Shown here piece by piece: positions 34,571 through 44,986 of a stretch of 64,000 nt of DNA (position 1 is its first letter; the number at the start of each line of letters is the position of its first letter). The translations under genes were made by a program, and so were the position numbers. Under the pieces are notes generated by a model. It ran no database searches. It saw only the letters and a program-made list of their open reading frames with translations, and was not told where the DNA came from. The DNA comes from Nilaparvata lugens (lineage: Eukaryota > Arthropoda > Insecta > Hemiptera > Delphacidae), in NCBI RefSeq assembly GCF_014356525.2, contig NC_052511.1, positions 29,814,437-29,878,436 of the forward strand. The letters are read 5' to 3'.

Positions 34571-35290
34571 AAAGTATTATGAAATGAAAGTGGAAAGTTA
34601 TTTTGAAAGTTCCTTTCTATTGAAACACTGTAATAAAATATTTGTTTGTCTATTGCATAAATCACAAACTATCATCATACCTGAAAACTAGAATATAGGC
34701 GGGTTTATACGATGCCAATTGGCAAGACAATAATATTGTCTTCTGAAATGTACAGCTGGTGTAAAGTATCAATTGAATCTTTCAATTCTAAAACCATCAT
34801 CTAGGAATGGCTAAATAAAATCTGATTGACAACATAAGCTGACGGTTTAAGAAGACAATTATTGTTTTGCCAATTGGCATAGTTTAAAACTGCCATAAAT
34901 GTCAAGTAAAAATTTAGATGATCTATATTATTTGCTAGAAAGAATTGAGCTATTTTTGCTCATCACAGATGAAATTATCATACTAAAAATTCAAGATTTT
35001 TAAACAACTGCTGAATTATATATACATATATATAGCGAGTTTTTGCAACTTCAGTTGTGTCACTTCTCGCACGCCATCTTTCCTTATTTATCCAGTCTCC
35101 TTCAAAGAGACCTCTACTCTTGAACTGCTGAATTCTTGAAATAATAGTTTTAAGTTATGTTTCTTAGAGACATAAAATGTTTTTGACTTGGCAGAGTAGG
35201 TATATTAAATTACCATGGTAATTTGGTTGTAACCATCTCAGTTTTTAAAACAAACTTTCATCATACTAATTTTTGTGGATCAAAATTGAA

Positions 35291-35402
35291 TATGGAAATA
35301 GAAAGAAAAATAAAAATCTCAGTACCCTTTTTGAATCATTTAAATAATGATTAAATAATTCAAAAAGGGTACTGAGATTTTTATTTTTCTTCCTATTTCC
35401 AT
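35291..35402. repeat. Hairpin insertion within b1
   Basis: About 50-bp arms (TATGGAAATAGAAAG..., TCTCAGTACCCTTTTTGAA) fold back on each other. The b2 copy near 17665-17690 goes straight from ATATTACTTC to AATTTTGATCC without it. TATGG follows GAA on both sides in b1, a possible duplication. Confidence 0.75.
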
Positions 35403-35880
35403 AAAAAGTAGTCCTATACAGAAAAGAGATGAATATGGTTTTTATTGTGTGTTTTTAATGTCACCTTACCAATGTACCGCATTGCACGGTAATATTTCTG
35501 TTACATGAAATCATATGTAAATAAATGGAAATATGATTTCGTATTTTCATCTCTTTTCAAATGATTTTAGAAATATTACCATGTAATTGATAAGGTAACG
35601 GTTCAAAAGTATGGCTAATTCAACGTCTATTTATAGTTGAAAATGATGGTTGTCACGACATGCTTTCAACGTCTATTTATAGTTGAAAATAATGGTTGTC
35701 ACGACGTGCTTTTTGAAAATAATGGTTGTTACAATGTTTTTTCAACTATTATTCAACGTTGAAAATAATGTGGAAACGGCGGACATTTTTTTGTGTTTTC
35801 AACGTTGAATTTCAACGTCTTTTCAACGTTAAGGTATAACGTGTTTCTAACGTTATTTCAACGTTTCTGTGCTACCTGGG

Positions 35881-35980
35881 AAGTCAAACAATAAAAATTG
35901 TGGCTTAAACTTGATTAAGCTTCAATATCGGGGTACCAAGCTTCGCTAAGTTTGAGCCATATATTTTATCGTTTGACTTG
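35881..35980. repeat. 100-bp imperfect palindrome
   Basis: AAGTCAAACAATAAAAATTG on the left is mirrored by ATATTTTATCGTTTGACTT on the right, directly beside the b1 right end. It is probably a small MITE. Confidence 0.6.
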
Positions 35981-36116
35981 TAATTAGAAATTTTTTCCAG
36001 GGATATAAAGTAAAATTTTTTTCACCAAGTGTGATCAAAAGAGCTATTTTCTACTTTTTAGTGCATTTTCAAAAGTGTTGATATTTTTATCTTTTTAGTT
36101 TTCACTTGAAATTATT

Positions 36117-36145
36117 CAGTGAATTTTGGCAATCTTGGTTAGTAG
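36117..36145 (-). mobile_element. LTR fragment of the 36.3-37.5 kb Gypsy copy
   Basis: GTGAATTTTGGCAATCTTGG is the same LTR block found at 10037 and, inverted, at about 40625. Its orientation agrees with the minus-strand Gypsy relic just to the right. Confidence 0.5.
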
Positions 36146-36314
36146 ATATAAAATGAGGAGTCTGGCGCACAAAAAAACCTAACCTAACAAAGGTCCAAGG
36201 TCAAGGTCAAGGTCAAGGTCGAATTCTCAAAAACTCCAAAAGAACTGATCATTCTATAGAATATACAAGGAGCTTGGATATCCAAACAGATGAGATATCC
36301 TTAGGTTTCTAAAT

Positions 36315-36608
36315 CTAAGGTCATCAAATATTCTCTCCATAGGACTGGAAAGTAGCTGAGCCCCAGAAGATTGGAATTCTCTTGTATTGATAAAGTGCAA
36401 AAGGAGTTATGAAAGCAGTGAATTTCTTAGAATGTTCAGTAAGAAAAATCTGTCCATAAGCATTATTCAAGTTAAGGGTGGGAAAATAATTAGCTTTAGA
36501 AAAATGGTGGAAGGAAGTATCTAAATGTCCAATAGGTCCGGAGATCAACTCTATGTTCTGATTCAGACACCTGTAGTCTACAACAAGCCTGTAATCTTTC
36601 TCCTTATA
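36315..36608 (-). pseudogene. Gypsy-type reverse transcriptase fragment
   Basis: On the minus strand the frame reads DYRLVVDYRCLNQN, GPIGHLD, then YFPTLNLNNAYGQI, KKFTAFITPFALYQYKRIP and SATFQ. These correspond to the RT block normally reading VVDYR.LN and D....Y.QI; the catalytic Asp of that block is replaced by Asn (LNLNNAY). The fragment ends before the YxDD box. It belongs to the same minus-strand Gypsy copy as the protease at 37216-37457, from which an R1 repeat separates it. Confidence 0.8.
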
Positions 36609-37215
36609 ATTTGGAATTTAAGGTCCTTACACTATAAAGATCCGACACAAACAATTTCGATCAAATGCAATTCAAGATGGCAGCTAAAATAGCAAAGATT
36701 TTGTCAAAAACAGGGTTTTTTGCGATTTTCTCATAAACGGCTCCAATGATTTTGATCAAATTTATACCTAGAATAGTCATTGATTAGCTATATCAACTGC
36801 CACAAGACCCATATCTGTAAAAATTTCAGGAGCTCCACCCCATCTATGCAAAGTTTGATTTTAGATTTCCAATTATCAGGTCTCAGTTATAATTTAAACG
36901 AAAAATTTTGAGTGGAAAAGATTGAGCATGATAATCTCTCCAATTAATGTCCAGTAACATTTTCTAAAATTGAAAATGAGCTTGAAATTGAAGAAAATGT
37001 GATTATTCAATTACAAACTGTTGGCAACTACTGTTGATTCTATTAAATCATTCACTATGAAGAGATAGCAGATCTTGTGTGTATCCATCATTATTGTCCT
37101 GTCACCAGCTGGCTAAGATCCTTGAATAGTAGACTTGAGATGCGCAGGAACACGAGTGTTAGGTGATCAATTTTCATAATGACAAGAAAAGTTGTGTGAG
37201 TGCACCACACCAGAT
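36609..37215 (-). mobile_element. R1 repeat, 3' part missing, inside a Gypsy copy
   Basis: A reverse-complement copy of R1. Its TCTGG start lies at about 37214 directly against the protease frame, and it breaks off near the phrase AAGGACCTTAAGTTCC (inverted), before the microsatellite and terminal hairpin. It sits between the protease and RT fragments of one Gypsy element. Confidence 0.85.
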
Positions 37216-37457
37216 TTTTATAATCATATTGGAAGAGTTGGCAGTAGAACAACAGATGTTCTTGTGAAATATATTGAAATTCACCTCATAACTCTTGGCT
37301 AATTCATGAAACAAGTTGAGAGAGGAATATGAGGAACCAGAATCAACTAATGCAGGTATAGGTTTTTTGTTATTCCCAAAACTCACTGAGATAAAAGGCA
37401 GATTGATATTAGAATTAATGACTCCACATAGTCTATTTTTTATCTTCCCTAACTTAC
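37216..37457 (-). pseudogene. Gypsy-type aspartic protease fragment
   Basis: The minus frame reads INLPFISVSFGNNKKPIPAL followed by VDSGSSYSSLNLF, the aspartic protease active-site block (DSG in place of the commoner DTG). It is nearly identical to 42420-42660 on the plus strand. It stops at R1 on one side and is cut at 37458 by a BEL/Pao LTR on the other. Confidence 0.85.
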
Positions 37458-37680
37458 TGGTGGATTCACGGAGGATCGGCAGCCTTGATTGCAGGTTGAT
37501 TAGTTTGTGCTTTCCTCCCCTTCCCCCTCTCCCAAAGAGGCAAAATAACCTCTCTCCCTCACCCCTCCTTCATCCTCCCCATTTATCTTTCAACCCAGCA
37601 CTTCAAGAAGCGTGCTCGAGAAGTCAACAACATTTCGTTCCGTTTCTCCTGTTCTGTGGCATTTGAGTTGAATGCAATTA
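37458..37680 (+). mobile_element. BEL/Pao LTR, first copy, truncated
   Basis: TGGTGGATTCACGGAGGATC starts a 223-bp segment repeated at 38012 with about 95% identity. It ends abruptly at GAATGCAATTA, where BEL pol sequence begins. Confidence 0.8.
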
Positions 37681-37845
37681 GTATGGATTAGAGAGGACAA
37701 TTCATCACCCTTATCATACCCGTTAGGTAGAGTCACCCAAATCTTGAGTGATGCTAAGGGTGTTGTGCGCTCAGCTCACGTGAAAACAAACTCTGGTGAG
37801 TATGTTAGGCCAGTTAGGAAACTTGCCCCCATACTTCCCTATTAG
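37681..37845 (+). pseudogene. BEL/Pao pol C-terminus
   Basis: The frame reads REDNSSPLSYPLGRV, then VVRSAHVKTNSGEYVRPVRK and LAPILP before a TAG at 37843-37845. REDN..PL.WPLGRV and the VR...VKT..G...RPV.KL pattern are the hallmark of the domain that ends BEL/Pao pol proteins (DUF5641 in Pfam). Only this tail survives between two LTR segments, so most of the element was lost. Confidence 0.88.
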
Positions 37846-38011
37846 TTTAACCCACACACCAAGTTTTCCGTTTTCCTTTCCTATTTCTTTTTCCCTTTGT
37901 TTTTCCTTTTCTACCATTCAGTGCATGTTGTTTTGTTTTTCTTTCACTTTTAAATTTTAGTTTTTTTTAGTTTATGTTCTTGGAAATGGGGCATTCCAAG
38001 GCGGGCAGAGA

Positions 38012-38345
38012 TGGTGGATTCACAGAGGATTGGCAGCCTTGATTGCAGGTTGATTAGTTTGTGCTTTCCTCCCCTTCCCCTCTCACAAAGAGGCAAGATA
38101 ACCTCTCTCCCTCACCCCTCCTTCATCCTCCCCGTTTATCTTTCAACCCAGCACTTCAAGAAGCATGCTCGAGAAGTCAACAACGTTTTGTTCCGTTTCT
38201 CCTGTTTCATGGCGTTCGAGTTGAATGCAATTACCTCGTTCCATTTCATGATATATGTACAATATCATATAGGCCTACACATGAAGACAGGTTATCACCA
38301 GTATCTTCTACACTCGAGATATACAGTCCACTTCCTCGCCAGTTC
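38012..38345 (+). mobile_element. BEL/Pao LTR, second (3') copy
   Basis: It begins TGGTGGATTCACAGAGG right after a G-rich AAGGCGGGCAGAGA, a fitting polypurine tract. The first 223 bp matches 37458-37680. The 3' limit is not certain, since an RTE element follows closely. Confidence 0.72.
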
Positions 38346-38544
38346 CAAGGTTAGCGCAGATTAATAGACAACAGCTTCGGGTGGTCGAGCTAATAGAGAG
38401 GGCACCCCTTTGTCCTGGAGTTTGGAAACAGGCTCCAAAGGCAGATGAACTGCAAAATGCGGTCAACGGCATAGAGATGAGGAAGAAAGGAAAGGACGAG
38501 CACCTCATTAAAGATCCACACAGGATAAGTCCTAGTAGAATCTA

Positions 38545-40394
38545 ATGGCTAAGCTTGCAGCGAAATTTAATTCCGGAGTAAGCTCCTCAATCGGATCTCC
38601 GGGAGGAGCAGTTTCAAGTGTAACTGAAAGATTGAAGTGCCAGAATGGAATCAGGATTGGCACATGGAACGTAAAAACCATGAGTCAGGGTGGTAAAGTT
38701 CACAATGCAATACAGGAGATGACACACATGGAATTGAGTATCATGGGAGTGAGTGAGATGCGATGGCCAGGCTCAGGTTCACTCAACATCCAGGATCACC
38801 AGGTCTACTACTCCGGAACAGACGATGGAAGACATGAACTTGGAGTTGGATTCATAATGACAAAAGAAGTTGCAAAATGTGTTGACAATGTTGTCCCGGT
38901 CTCATCAAGAGTGATACTGGTGCAACTCAAGGCAAAACCAGTCAACATAAATATCATCCAGGTCTATGCACCAACAACTGATGGAACAGATGAGGAAGTC
39001 AAAGAGTTCTCCAACAGCATTAACCAAATAATTGAGAAACTCAAGAGACATGATTTGACAATTGTCATGGGGGACTTCAATGCTAAACTGGGAGAGGGCA
39101 GAACATCGAGTCTGTGGGGCCTTTTGGACTGGGTAACCAAAACACTTGTGGAGATGAATTAGAAACTTTCGCTGAATCAAATCAGTTGGTTGTGATGAAT
39201 ACATGGTTCAAACTTCACCCAAGAAGACTGTACACATGGAAATCACCAATGGATAGACCAGGAAGAATTGTAAGAAATCAGATAGATTTTTTGCTGGTCA
39301 ATAGAAGATTTTGGAACAGTTGTATATCTGTCAAAACATATCCTGGGGCAGATATCCAATCTGATCACACACCTTTGGTTGGCAGGTTTAAGGTGAGATT
39401 GGAGAGAGTTACAGTCCGGAAGGTGAAGAGTTATGATCTCAGAAGACTGAAGGATCCTGTTGTACAGCAGATGGTGAGGAATGACTTGAATGAGAGATTG
39501 AGAGTGGGTGGAGATCTGGAGAGTGTGGAGGGGGGACTTGCAATTGTAAAGGAAACAGTGAAAGGTATAAAAGATCAATACCTAAGAAGGGACCCAAGGA
39601 AATGTAGGTCATGGATGACTGATGAGATACTGGAACTTATGGAACTGAGGAAGAGTCACAAAGACAATCTTGTTGAGTATAGAAGGATCCATACTATCAT
39701 TAGAAGAAAGATCAGGGAGGCCAAGGAGAGAGAAAAGGTTGAACAGTGTCAGGGGATAGAGCTATATCAAAGTCACTATGATAGCTTCAATGTCCATCGT
39801 AAAGTAAAGGAAGTGGCTGGGGAGTTCTTTTTTAACAAAAGTGGTCGGTTAGCGGATGTACACGGCAATTTGGTGATTGATAAGGATGAGAGGAAGAAGG
39901 TGTGGGAGCAATATTTAAAGGATTTATTCCATGACCTCAGAGCACAGCAGCCTGTCTTTGAAGATGACACTGGACCGAAAATTCTATTGGAAGAGGTGAA
40001 GGCGGCCATGAAGCAGATGGAGGATGGAAAGGCAACGGGATCGGATGAAATATCCATTGAATTGTTGAAGTTAATGGATGAAGAAAATATGAAGACAATA
40101 ACCAACATTGTCAACCACATATACTCAACAGGAAAAATCCCAAATCAATGGTTGGAGTCAGAGTTCATTGCAATTCCAAAGAAGTCAAGTGCAAAAGCCT
40201 GTGGAGACTTCCAAACATTAAGTTTGATGAGTAACATGCTTGAAGTGTTTTTAAAAGTCATTCACAAAAGAATTTATAACATATGTGAAGAGCAAATTTC
40301 ACCCAATCAATTTGGTTTTGTAAAGGCTGTGGGAACAAGGGAAGCTCTGTTTGGTGTGCAGGTTCTGTTTCAAAGATGCAGAGATGTGGGTTGA
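38545..40394 (+). pseudogene. RTE-like non-LTR retrotransposon, 3'-truncated, one frameshift
   Basis: An ATG at 38545 opens a frame with the endonuclease blocks GTWNVKTM, MGVSEMRWPG (catalytic Glu), QVYAPT and VMGDFNAKLGEG. A frameshift near 39105-39120 moves the reading to the overlapping frame, which continues with GPFGLG, TWKSPM, QIDFLLVNRRF and SDHTPLVGRF (the SDH block). Next come the linker and RT blocks: GKATGSDEISIELLK, WLESEFIAIPKKSSAKACGDF, and ISPNQFGFVKAVGTREA. It stops at 40394 before the YxDD box. About 200 bp upstream (38346-38544) looks like its 5' UTR. RTE copies are usually 5'-truncated; this one is the reverse, cut where a Gypsy LTR lies. Confidence 0.9.
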
Positions 40395-40479
40395 TGAAAC
40401 TCATCGAATTTCCATCTCGCTGTTAACCCTGTTGTCAATGTCTGCAGTAGCAGAAGTCTTTGGGGTGATTTGCAGCATT

Positions 40480-40714
40480 TATTTAGGATTTTCGTTAGTT
40501 AATAATTATAACCTAACTATTTTAAAAGCTGTTATGAATATTTGAGTATATTTTAATTTCTTATTTATAAAAAATATATAAGATTCAATTGGTCTTAGGT
40601 TATATTCTTTTCTTTCAACCAAGATTGCCAAAATTCACTGGCCCTCATGACCAGCATAGCTCTCTATAGTGTTAAGCAGCTTCATTTGAGTAATCTCAAA
40701 TGAGGTTGGTTACA
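40480..40714 (+). mobile_element. 5' LTR (3' part) of a Gypsy-like element
   Basis: It matches the inverse of 9962-10195. It ends GGTTGGTTACA at 40714, just before a primer-binding-type sequence. The LTR start is somewhere after the RTE break (about 40395). Confidence 0.72.
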
Positions 40715-40716
40715 AT

Positions 40717-40732
40717 TTGGTAGCAGAGTGAG
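40717..40732 (+). other. Candidate primer-binding site
   Basis: TTGGTAGCAGAGTGAGG follows the LTR end after a few bases. TTGGTAGCAGAGC-like sites downstream of LTRs are common in insect LTR elements. The complementary tRNA was not checked. Confidence 0.55.
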
Positions 40733-40889
40733 GTTTATTTATGTGGAAATCTTGGTTGGAATAAAATAATATATAATTTGGTATTATCACTGAGGGAAAG
40801 CTGAGAGTTGTTAAGCAATTATTTTTATGACTTGTATTTTTATTCAAGTATTTTTATTTTGAACTCTACTACAATCATTGATTGTTATC

Positions 40890-42383
40890 ATGGAAAAACT
40901 TACCCAGATTATTTCCAATGATCTTCATTTGAATTAATTTCTCACTCAGAGAATTATTTCTGATTATCTTGTGAAACCTAACCTTATCTATGAACTCATG
41001 ACCATGGGAGAAGACTTGTCAAGCCTTGAATCATGTAATGTTAGGATCAAGCTATCGTTCATTAGCAGGTAATAGCACCAATCAAATTATTGATAGTATT
41101 TTAAGTTACAATGAGTCAGTTGATTGTGTTGAAGAAAAACTTCCAAAAGTAATGTAACTTATTGATACTATTCATTCTGGTGTACAGTCAAGTGATATGA
41201 GATCTGGTATCAAAGCTTATGTAGTAAAAATTGAGTCAATCTTTATGCATTATTTGAATAGAATGAAACAAATTATTTCATTTTCACAAAATAAGAGTGA
41301 AGAACCTCTTACTCTTACAGAAAACTTTGATAAGCTCTTGAATTTTTCAAAAACTTTTACTGAGTGTTATCATAGAATTCTTGAATTACAAACCATGATT
41401 GCTCCATCTAGGCCACCATCACCGAACATTGGTGCCTTTACTTGTCTCAACATTAACCAACCTCTACCTAAACTTGTTATAAATGAGAATTCAGGAACTA
41501 GTTCTAAGGAAACTTGTGCTGTTGCATTTCTTGGGAATAATAAACCTAGTGTAATCTATGAAACTGAAAATGAATTTGGTTTTGAAAATAATGTTCCAAC
41601 AAAAGTGAATCATGGTTATCAAGTAAATAATCTGATTACAAAACCAGCTTTGGAAATATTGATTCTAGTTTTCACAATAAATTACAAAATCCTGTTAAAT
41701 ATTGAAATATCAAATACAGTATTGATGGTTTATTGAAATTCTTAGAGACTGCTATAAAAATTCATGATTTATCAGTTATGTCTGACACAAGTTTATTGCA
41801 AATTCTTGTTCCTTATGCTACTGGACCTTTAAGTGATAAGATATTGTATCCTTTGAATAATGATGCTGGCTTTAGGCAATTTCATCTAGACCTGTTGAAA
41901 TATTTTATCCCTCAGCATCTTCTTTCAACAATTAAGAGAGATAAATTTGATAGGCTGCAAGGTCCTTATGAGGCACTATCATCTTATTATGTAACAATTA
42001 TTGAAGAAGCAGCAAAATTATTATCATTAGATGAGAGTGAAGCTGAAATTGTAAGTACTATTATATCTGGTCTCAATCCTCTAGGGAGAAGTAGGTTGGT
42101 ACTCATGAAAAAACCAGAATCATTCAATGATCTCAATATGCTTTCAATACATTGTCAAAACATTATTGCCTTCACTGATAATGAAAGGATGCAATTGTAC
42201 AATAGTATGCCTGTTCAAAATGATGCATTTGGCAATTCTAATCATAGAGACCCTAATAAGAATAATTTCATCCGTAGAAAGGATACTGTTTGCTTCACAT
42301 GCAATGAAACTGGTCGTCTTTCAAGGAACTGTTTTTTAAAAAATGAGGAGCGCCCTTTCCAAACGGCAATACCTGATTTCTAA
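40890..42383 (+). pseudogene. Gypsy-like gag
   Basis: It starts MEKLTQIISNDLHL at 40890. The first about 100 codons carry stops and shifts. The middle (41197-41736) is a low-homology linker, and a frameshift near 41700 leads into the capsid part. Visible there: KFLETAIKIHDLS, LLQILVPYATGPLSDKI, FIPQHLLSTIKRDKFDR and FNDLNMLSIHCQNI. A zinc knuckle closes the protein as CFTCNETGRLSRNC: spacing CX2CX4.X4C, but the His is Arg, which should abolish zinc binding. The copy at 36.3-37.5 kb is from the same family. It is dead. Confidence 0.85.
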
Positions 42384-42665
42384 TGCAAGTAAAATGATAA
42401 AGAAGAATAATACTCCCAAATGTAAGTTAGGAAAGATAAAAAATAGACTTTGTGGAGTCATTAATTCTAATATCAATCTACCTTTCATCTCAGTGAGTTT
42501 TGGGAATAACAAAAAACCTATACCTGCATTAGTTGATTCTGGTTCCTCATATTCCTCTCTCAACTTGTTTCATGAATTAGCTAAGAGTTATGAGGTGAAT
42601 TTCACTGTATTTGACAAGAACGTGTGTTTTTCTACTGCCAATTCTTCCAATACGATTATAAAAAA
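42384..42665 (+). pseudogene. Gypsy-type aspartic protease fragment
   Basis: The frame contains GVINSNINLPFISVSFG and the active site VDSGSSYSSLNLF, almost identical to the minus-strand copy at 37216-37457. It overlaps the end of gag in another frame, so a frameshift for pol expression is possible. It is interrupted at NTIIKN by an R1 repeat at the same position as in the other copy; downstream pol is absent. Confidence 0.85.
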
Positions 42666-42836
42666 TCTGGTGTGGTGCACTCACACAACTTTCCTTGCCG
42701 TTATGAAAATTGATCACCTGACACTAGTGTTCCCGCGCATCTCAAGTCTACTATTCAAGGATCTGAGCCAGCTGGTGACAGGACAATAACGCTGGATACA
42801 CACAAGATCTGCTATCTCTTCATAGTGAATGATTTT
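42666..42836 (+). mobile_element. R1 repeat, first 171 bp
   Basis: It starts TCTGGTGTGGTGCACTCAC and ends at GTGAATGATTTT, where unrelated sequence begins. It is inserted in the protease frame. Confidence 0.88.
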
Positions 42837-43187
42837 GGGGAACAAGGTGAAGAGCTCTCGCAAGGCCGCCTCCACCATGGTGTCCTCTGATGGGGTCTGC
42901 TGTTGCAGTAACCAGAGCAATTGATGGCCAATCAGTCTCTCACATTGCCAATGCATAAACCCTTCTCGGACATGCCAGTAATACCTTGCTTCTCCCGCCT
43001 GGACGTAATGCAGCCTCTTCACCTTGCAATATTTCAGAGTCACTGCGTGGACGGCATCTATATTCTCGGGAGCAGTCTGGTGCCCTGGGTCGAGGATGGT
43101 CATTGTTTTCTCTTTCCGGTTGACTACTGCTAGAGCAATACCTCCTCGTCTCACCAGGGGTATGCCTAAGAGGGTATCCCTCTTCAT
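42837..43187 (-). CDS. Unrecognised minus-strand frame, probably retroelement
   Basis: A minus-strand frame starts at an ATG at 43187 and runs through 42837; its nominal end at 42714 is antisense R1 sequence and should be ignored. It shows TMTILDPGHQTAPENID, VTLKYCKVKRLHYVQ and HWQCERLIGHQLLWLLQQ, with no domain I know. Composition is less AT-rich than the flanks, like the Gypsy relic at 44987-46740 on the same strand, to which it may belong. Overlapping frames in 42940-43236 are shadows. Confidence 0.35.
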
Positions 43188-44856
43188 GTTCTTCAGGACG
43201 TCGCGGAGCTCCTCCAGGGTTCATCCCGCATGTTGAGTCTGAAGAACTTGAAAGGGTAGGAACCTCCCCTTGTTACTGAGGGAGAGGCGTTCCATCTGTC
43301 AAAGGACCTCATCCATCAATGATGTTATGTAGGATGGAATATTTCCGGAATAGTGGTGAGTCACTGGGTAAGAGAAGCAACGAAGAGGTAGAAAGCACAG
43401 GAAAATACGGGGGGGGGGTAACGTCTCCAGTGAAGTATCACAATCCAAAAAAAAACAAACATCACTACAATATGAAGGGACAGTAAAGAGAGAAGAAAAA
43501 AAGAATAAAAAGTTGATTTGACAAAGAGTAAATCACAAAAGGGAGAAGCCGAGCTAAAGAACTAGTGGTACAAGTAGCCAGGGATCCTGATCAGAGTGAA
43601 TCGAAGTAGCCTGATGTTGACTAGCTGAGAACTAACAACAGACTGACTGAAGTGGGCTAGAAAGGTTTCAATAACTTGGAGGAAACAGTAATAATCTGGA
43701 ATTTATCAACCTGAATATAATGAAATTGCATGATCCCACGAGAATAATCTGATGGATAGACAAAACAAGTTTATTGTTTTATCTTATCATAAACGACAAC
43801 CACTTAATAGCCACGTAGAACTGAGATTCAGATTAAACTGGCAGTGACACAACATAGGATTTGTTCTATTTCTCACTGTTTGTTTCAATATAAAACTGAT
43901 GACAATTCTCACTTATTGAATTTTCTTAATAGAATTGTGACATTAGAGAGAAAATATAGCCACAGAAAATAATCACTCATAATGGTAGGCTGAGTGAGAA
44001 TTGGAATCATCCTCAAGACGTGACTAAATTACAATAAGAACAATAGCACAATAGAACTTCGACTGCTTCAATAACAGCACAGCACAAGAAATTTTTCGAA
44101 CCAACATAGAATTGTTTGAATTGGAATAATGAAGATTTTATTCCAATTTATAACTGGCCCTCGGGTTTTATTTTCAAAAGAATATTAGAGAAATCAAAAC
44201 ATAGCTGAAGCTAATAAAACACGACTTACAATCAAACGCAATTTATTCATTTACTATGAATAATCCATTGCAACGTAATTGACTTTCATCCTACAGTTTA
44301 TAACATCTGTTAATTACTGCATCGTCATTTTCCCAATTACCAGGGATCCAACTACCACCAGCTTCATTTTCTGACTTCAATAATTATTAAAACCATTACC
44401 TCATGGATGAATATTATTCAGAATAGACTGACTTATAATCTTCTCCCAATATTCACAAATCATTATATAGTATAGAGACTATGTCTGATGATTAGAAAAC
44501 AAATTGATTCAAATTCTATATGTTAGCCCATGCTTGGCAACGAAAAAATTGTTAGGAGTTTCAAACTGGAAATGTGAAGATTTCACTGGGAATGGAAGAA
44601 GTGATAGCAATAAAATTTTCCGATTCAACAGATAAAGACTTAAAACTGATTATTTGGATGATTAAGCTTAAATTGTTGAGTTGCCACTCAGCTTAACTAT
44701 AACTCTCTTTGATGAGAAAAATTACACGGAATGTGCTATTACCTTCTCTACCTTTATATAGGCCTATTATTGATGAATTTCTTTTGACAAGAGATAATTA
44801 TTTTCATCTCCTAATATTTCCATTAATTTCGACTCGTGCCAATGCAATCAATTTCC
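43188..44856. other. No gene seen
   Basis: A G10 run at about 43410-43420 and otherwise AT-rich DNA. This may be non-coding or LTR sequence of the minus-strand Gypsy relic to the right, but no LTR pair was found. Confidence 0.35.
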
Positions 44857-44966
44857 TCAAACCTCATAAATAAATGTAAGCTATTAATTCCAAATAAATT
44901 CTCTACAACTTCGAAACCCCACAAATAAATCTGAGCTACTAATTCCAAATAAATTCTCTTCATACC
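44857..44966 (+). repeat. 55-bp tandem duplication
   Basis: Two units of the form AAACCYCAYAAATAAAT...AGCTAYTAATTCC...TAAATTCTC, about 90% identical. Confidence 0.75.
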
Positions 44967-44986
44967 CCTTCTAACCTCTCACCTTA

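Larger units (their letters stand above)
33161..35880. mobile_element. 2.7-kb DNA element with CCCAGGTAGCACA ends (copy b1)
   Basis: Both ends read CCCAGGTAGCACA inward (33161 and 35880). The right subterminal 300 bp is packed with CAACGTTGAA-type palindromes and a roughly 60-bp repeat (TTCAACTATAAATAGACG in element sense). The left subterminal region has fewer such motifs. It holds a small hairpin insertion (35291) and a candidate coding exon (34428). Immediate flanks (..ACAA and AAGT..) show no obvious target duplication. I cannot assign a superfamily. Confidence 0.75.

Noticed and set aside
36193..36218. (AAGGTC)n as nuclear-receptor half-site cluster
   Set aside because: A short simple repeat between retroelement fragments; no supporting context for regulation.
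37316..38364. Plus-strand frames over the BEL LTRs
   Set aside because: They follow the duplicated LTR sequence (pyrimidine-rich, Pro/Ser) and have no domain.
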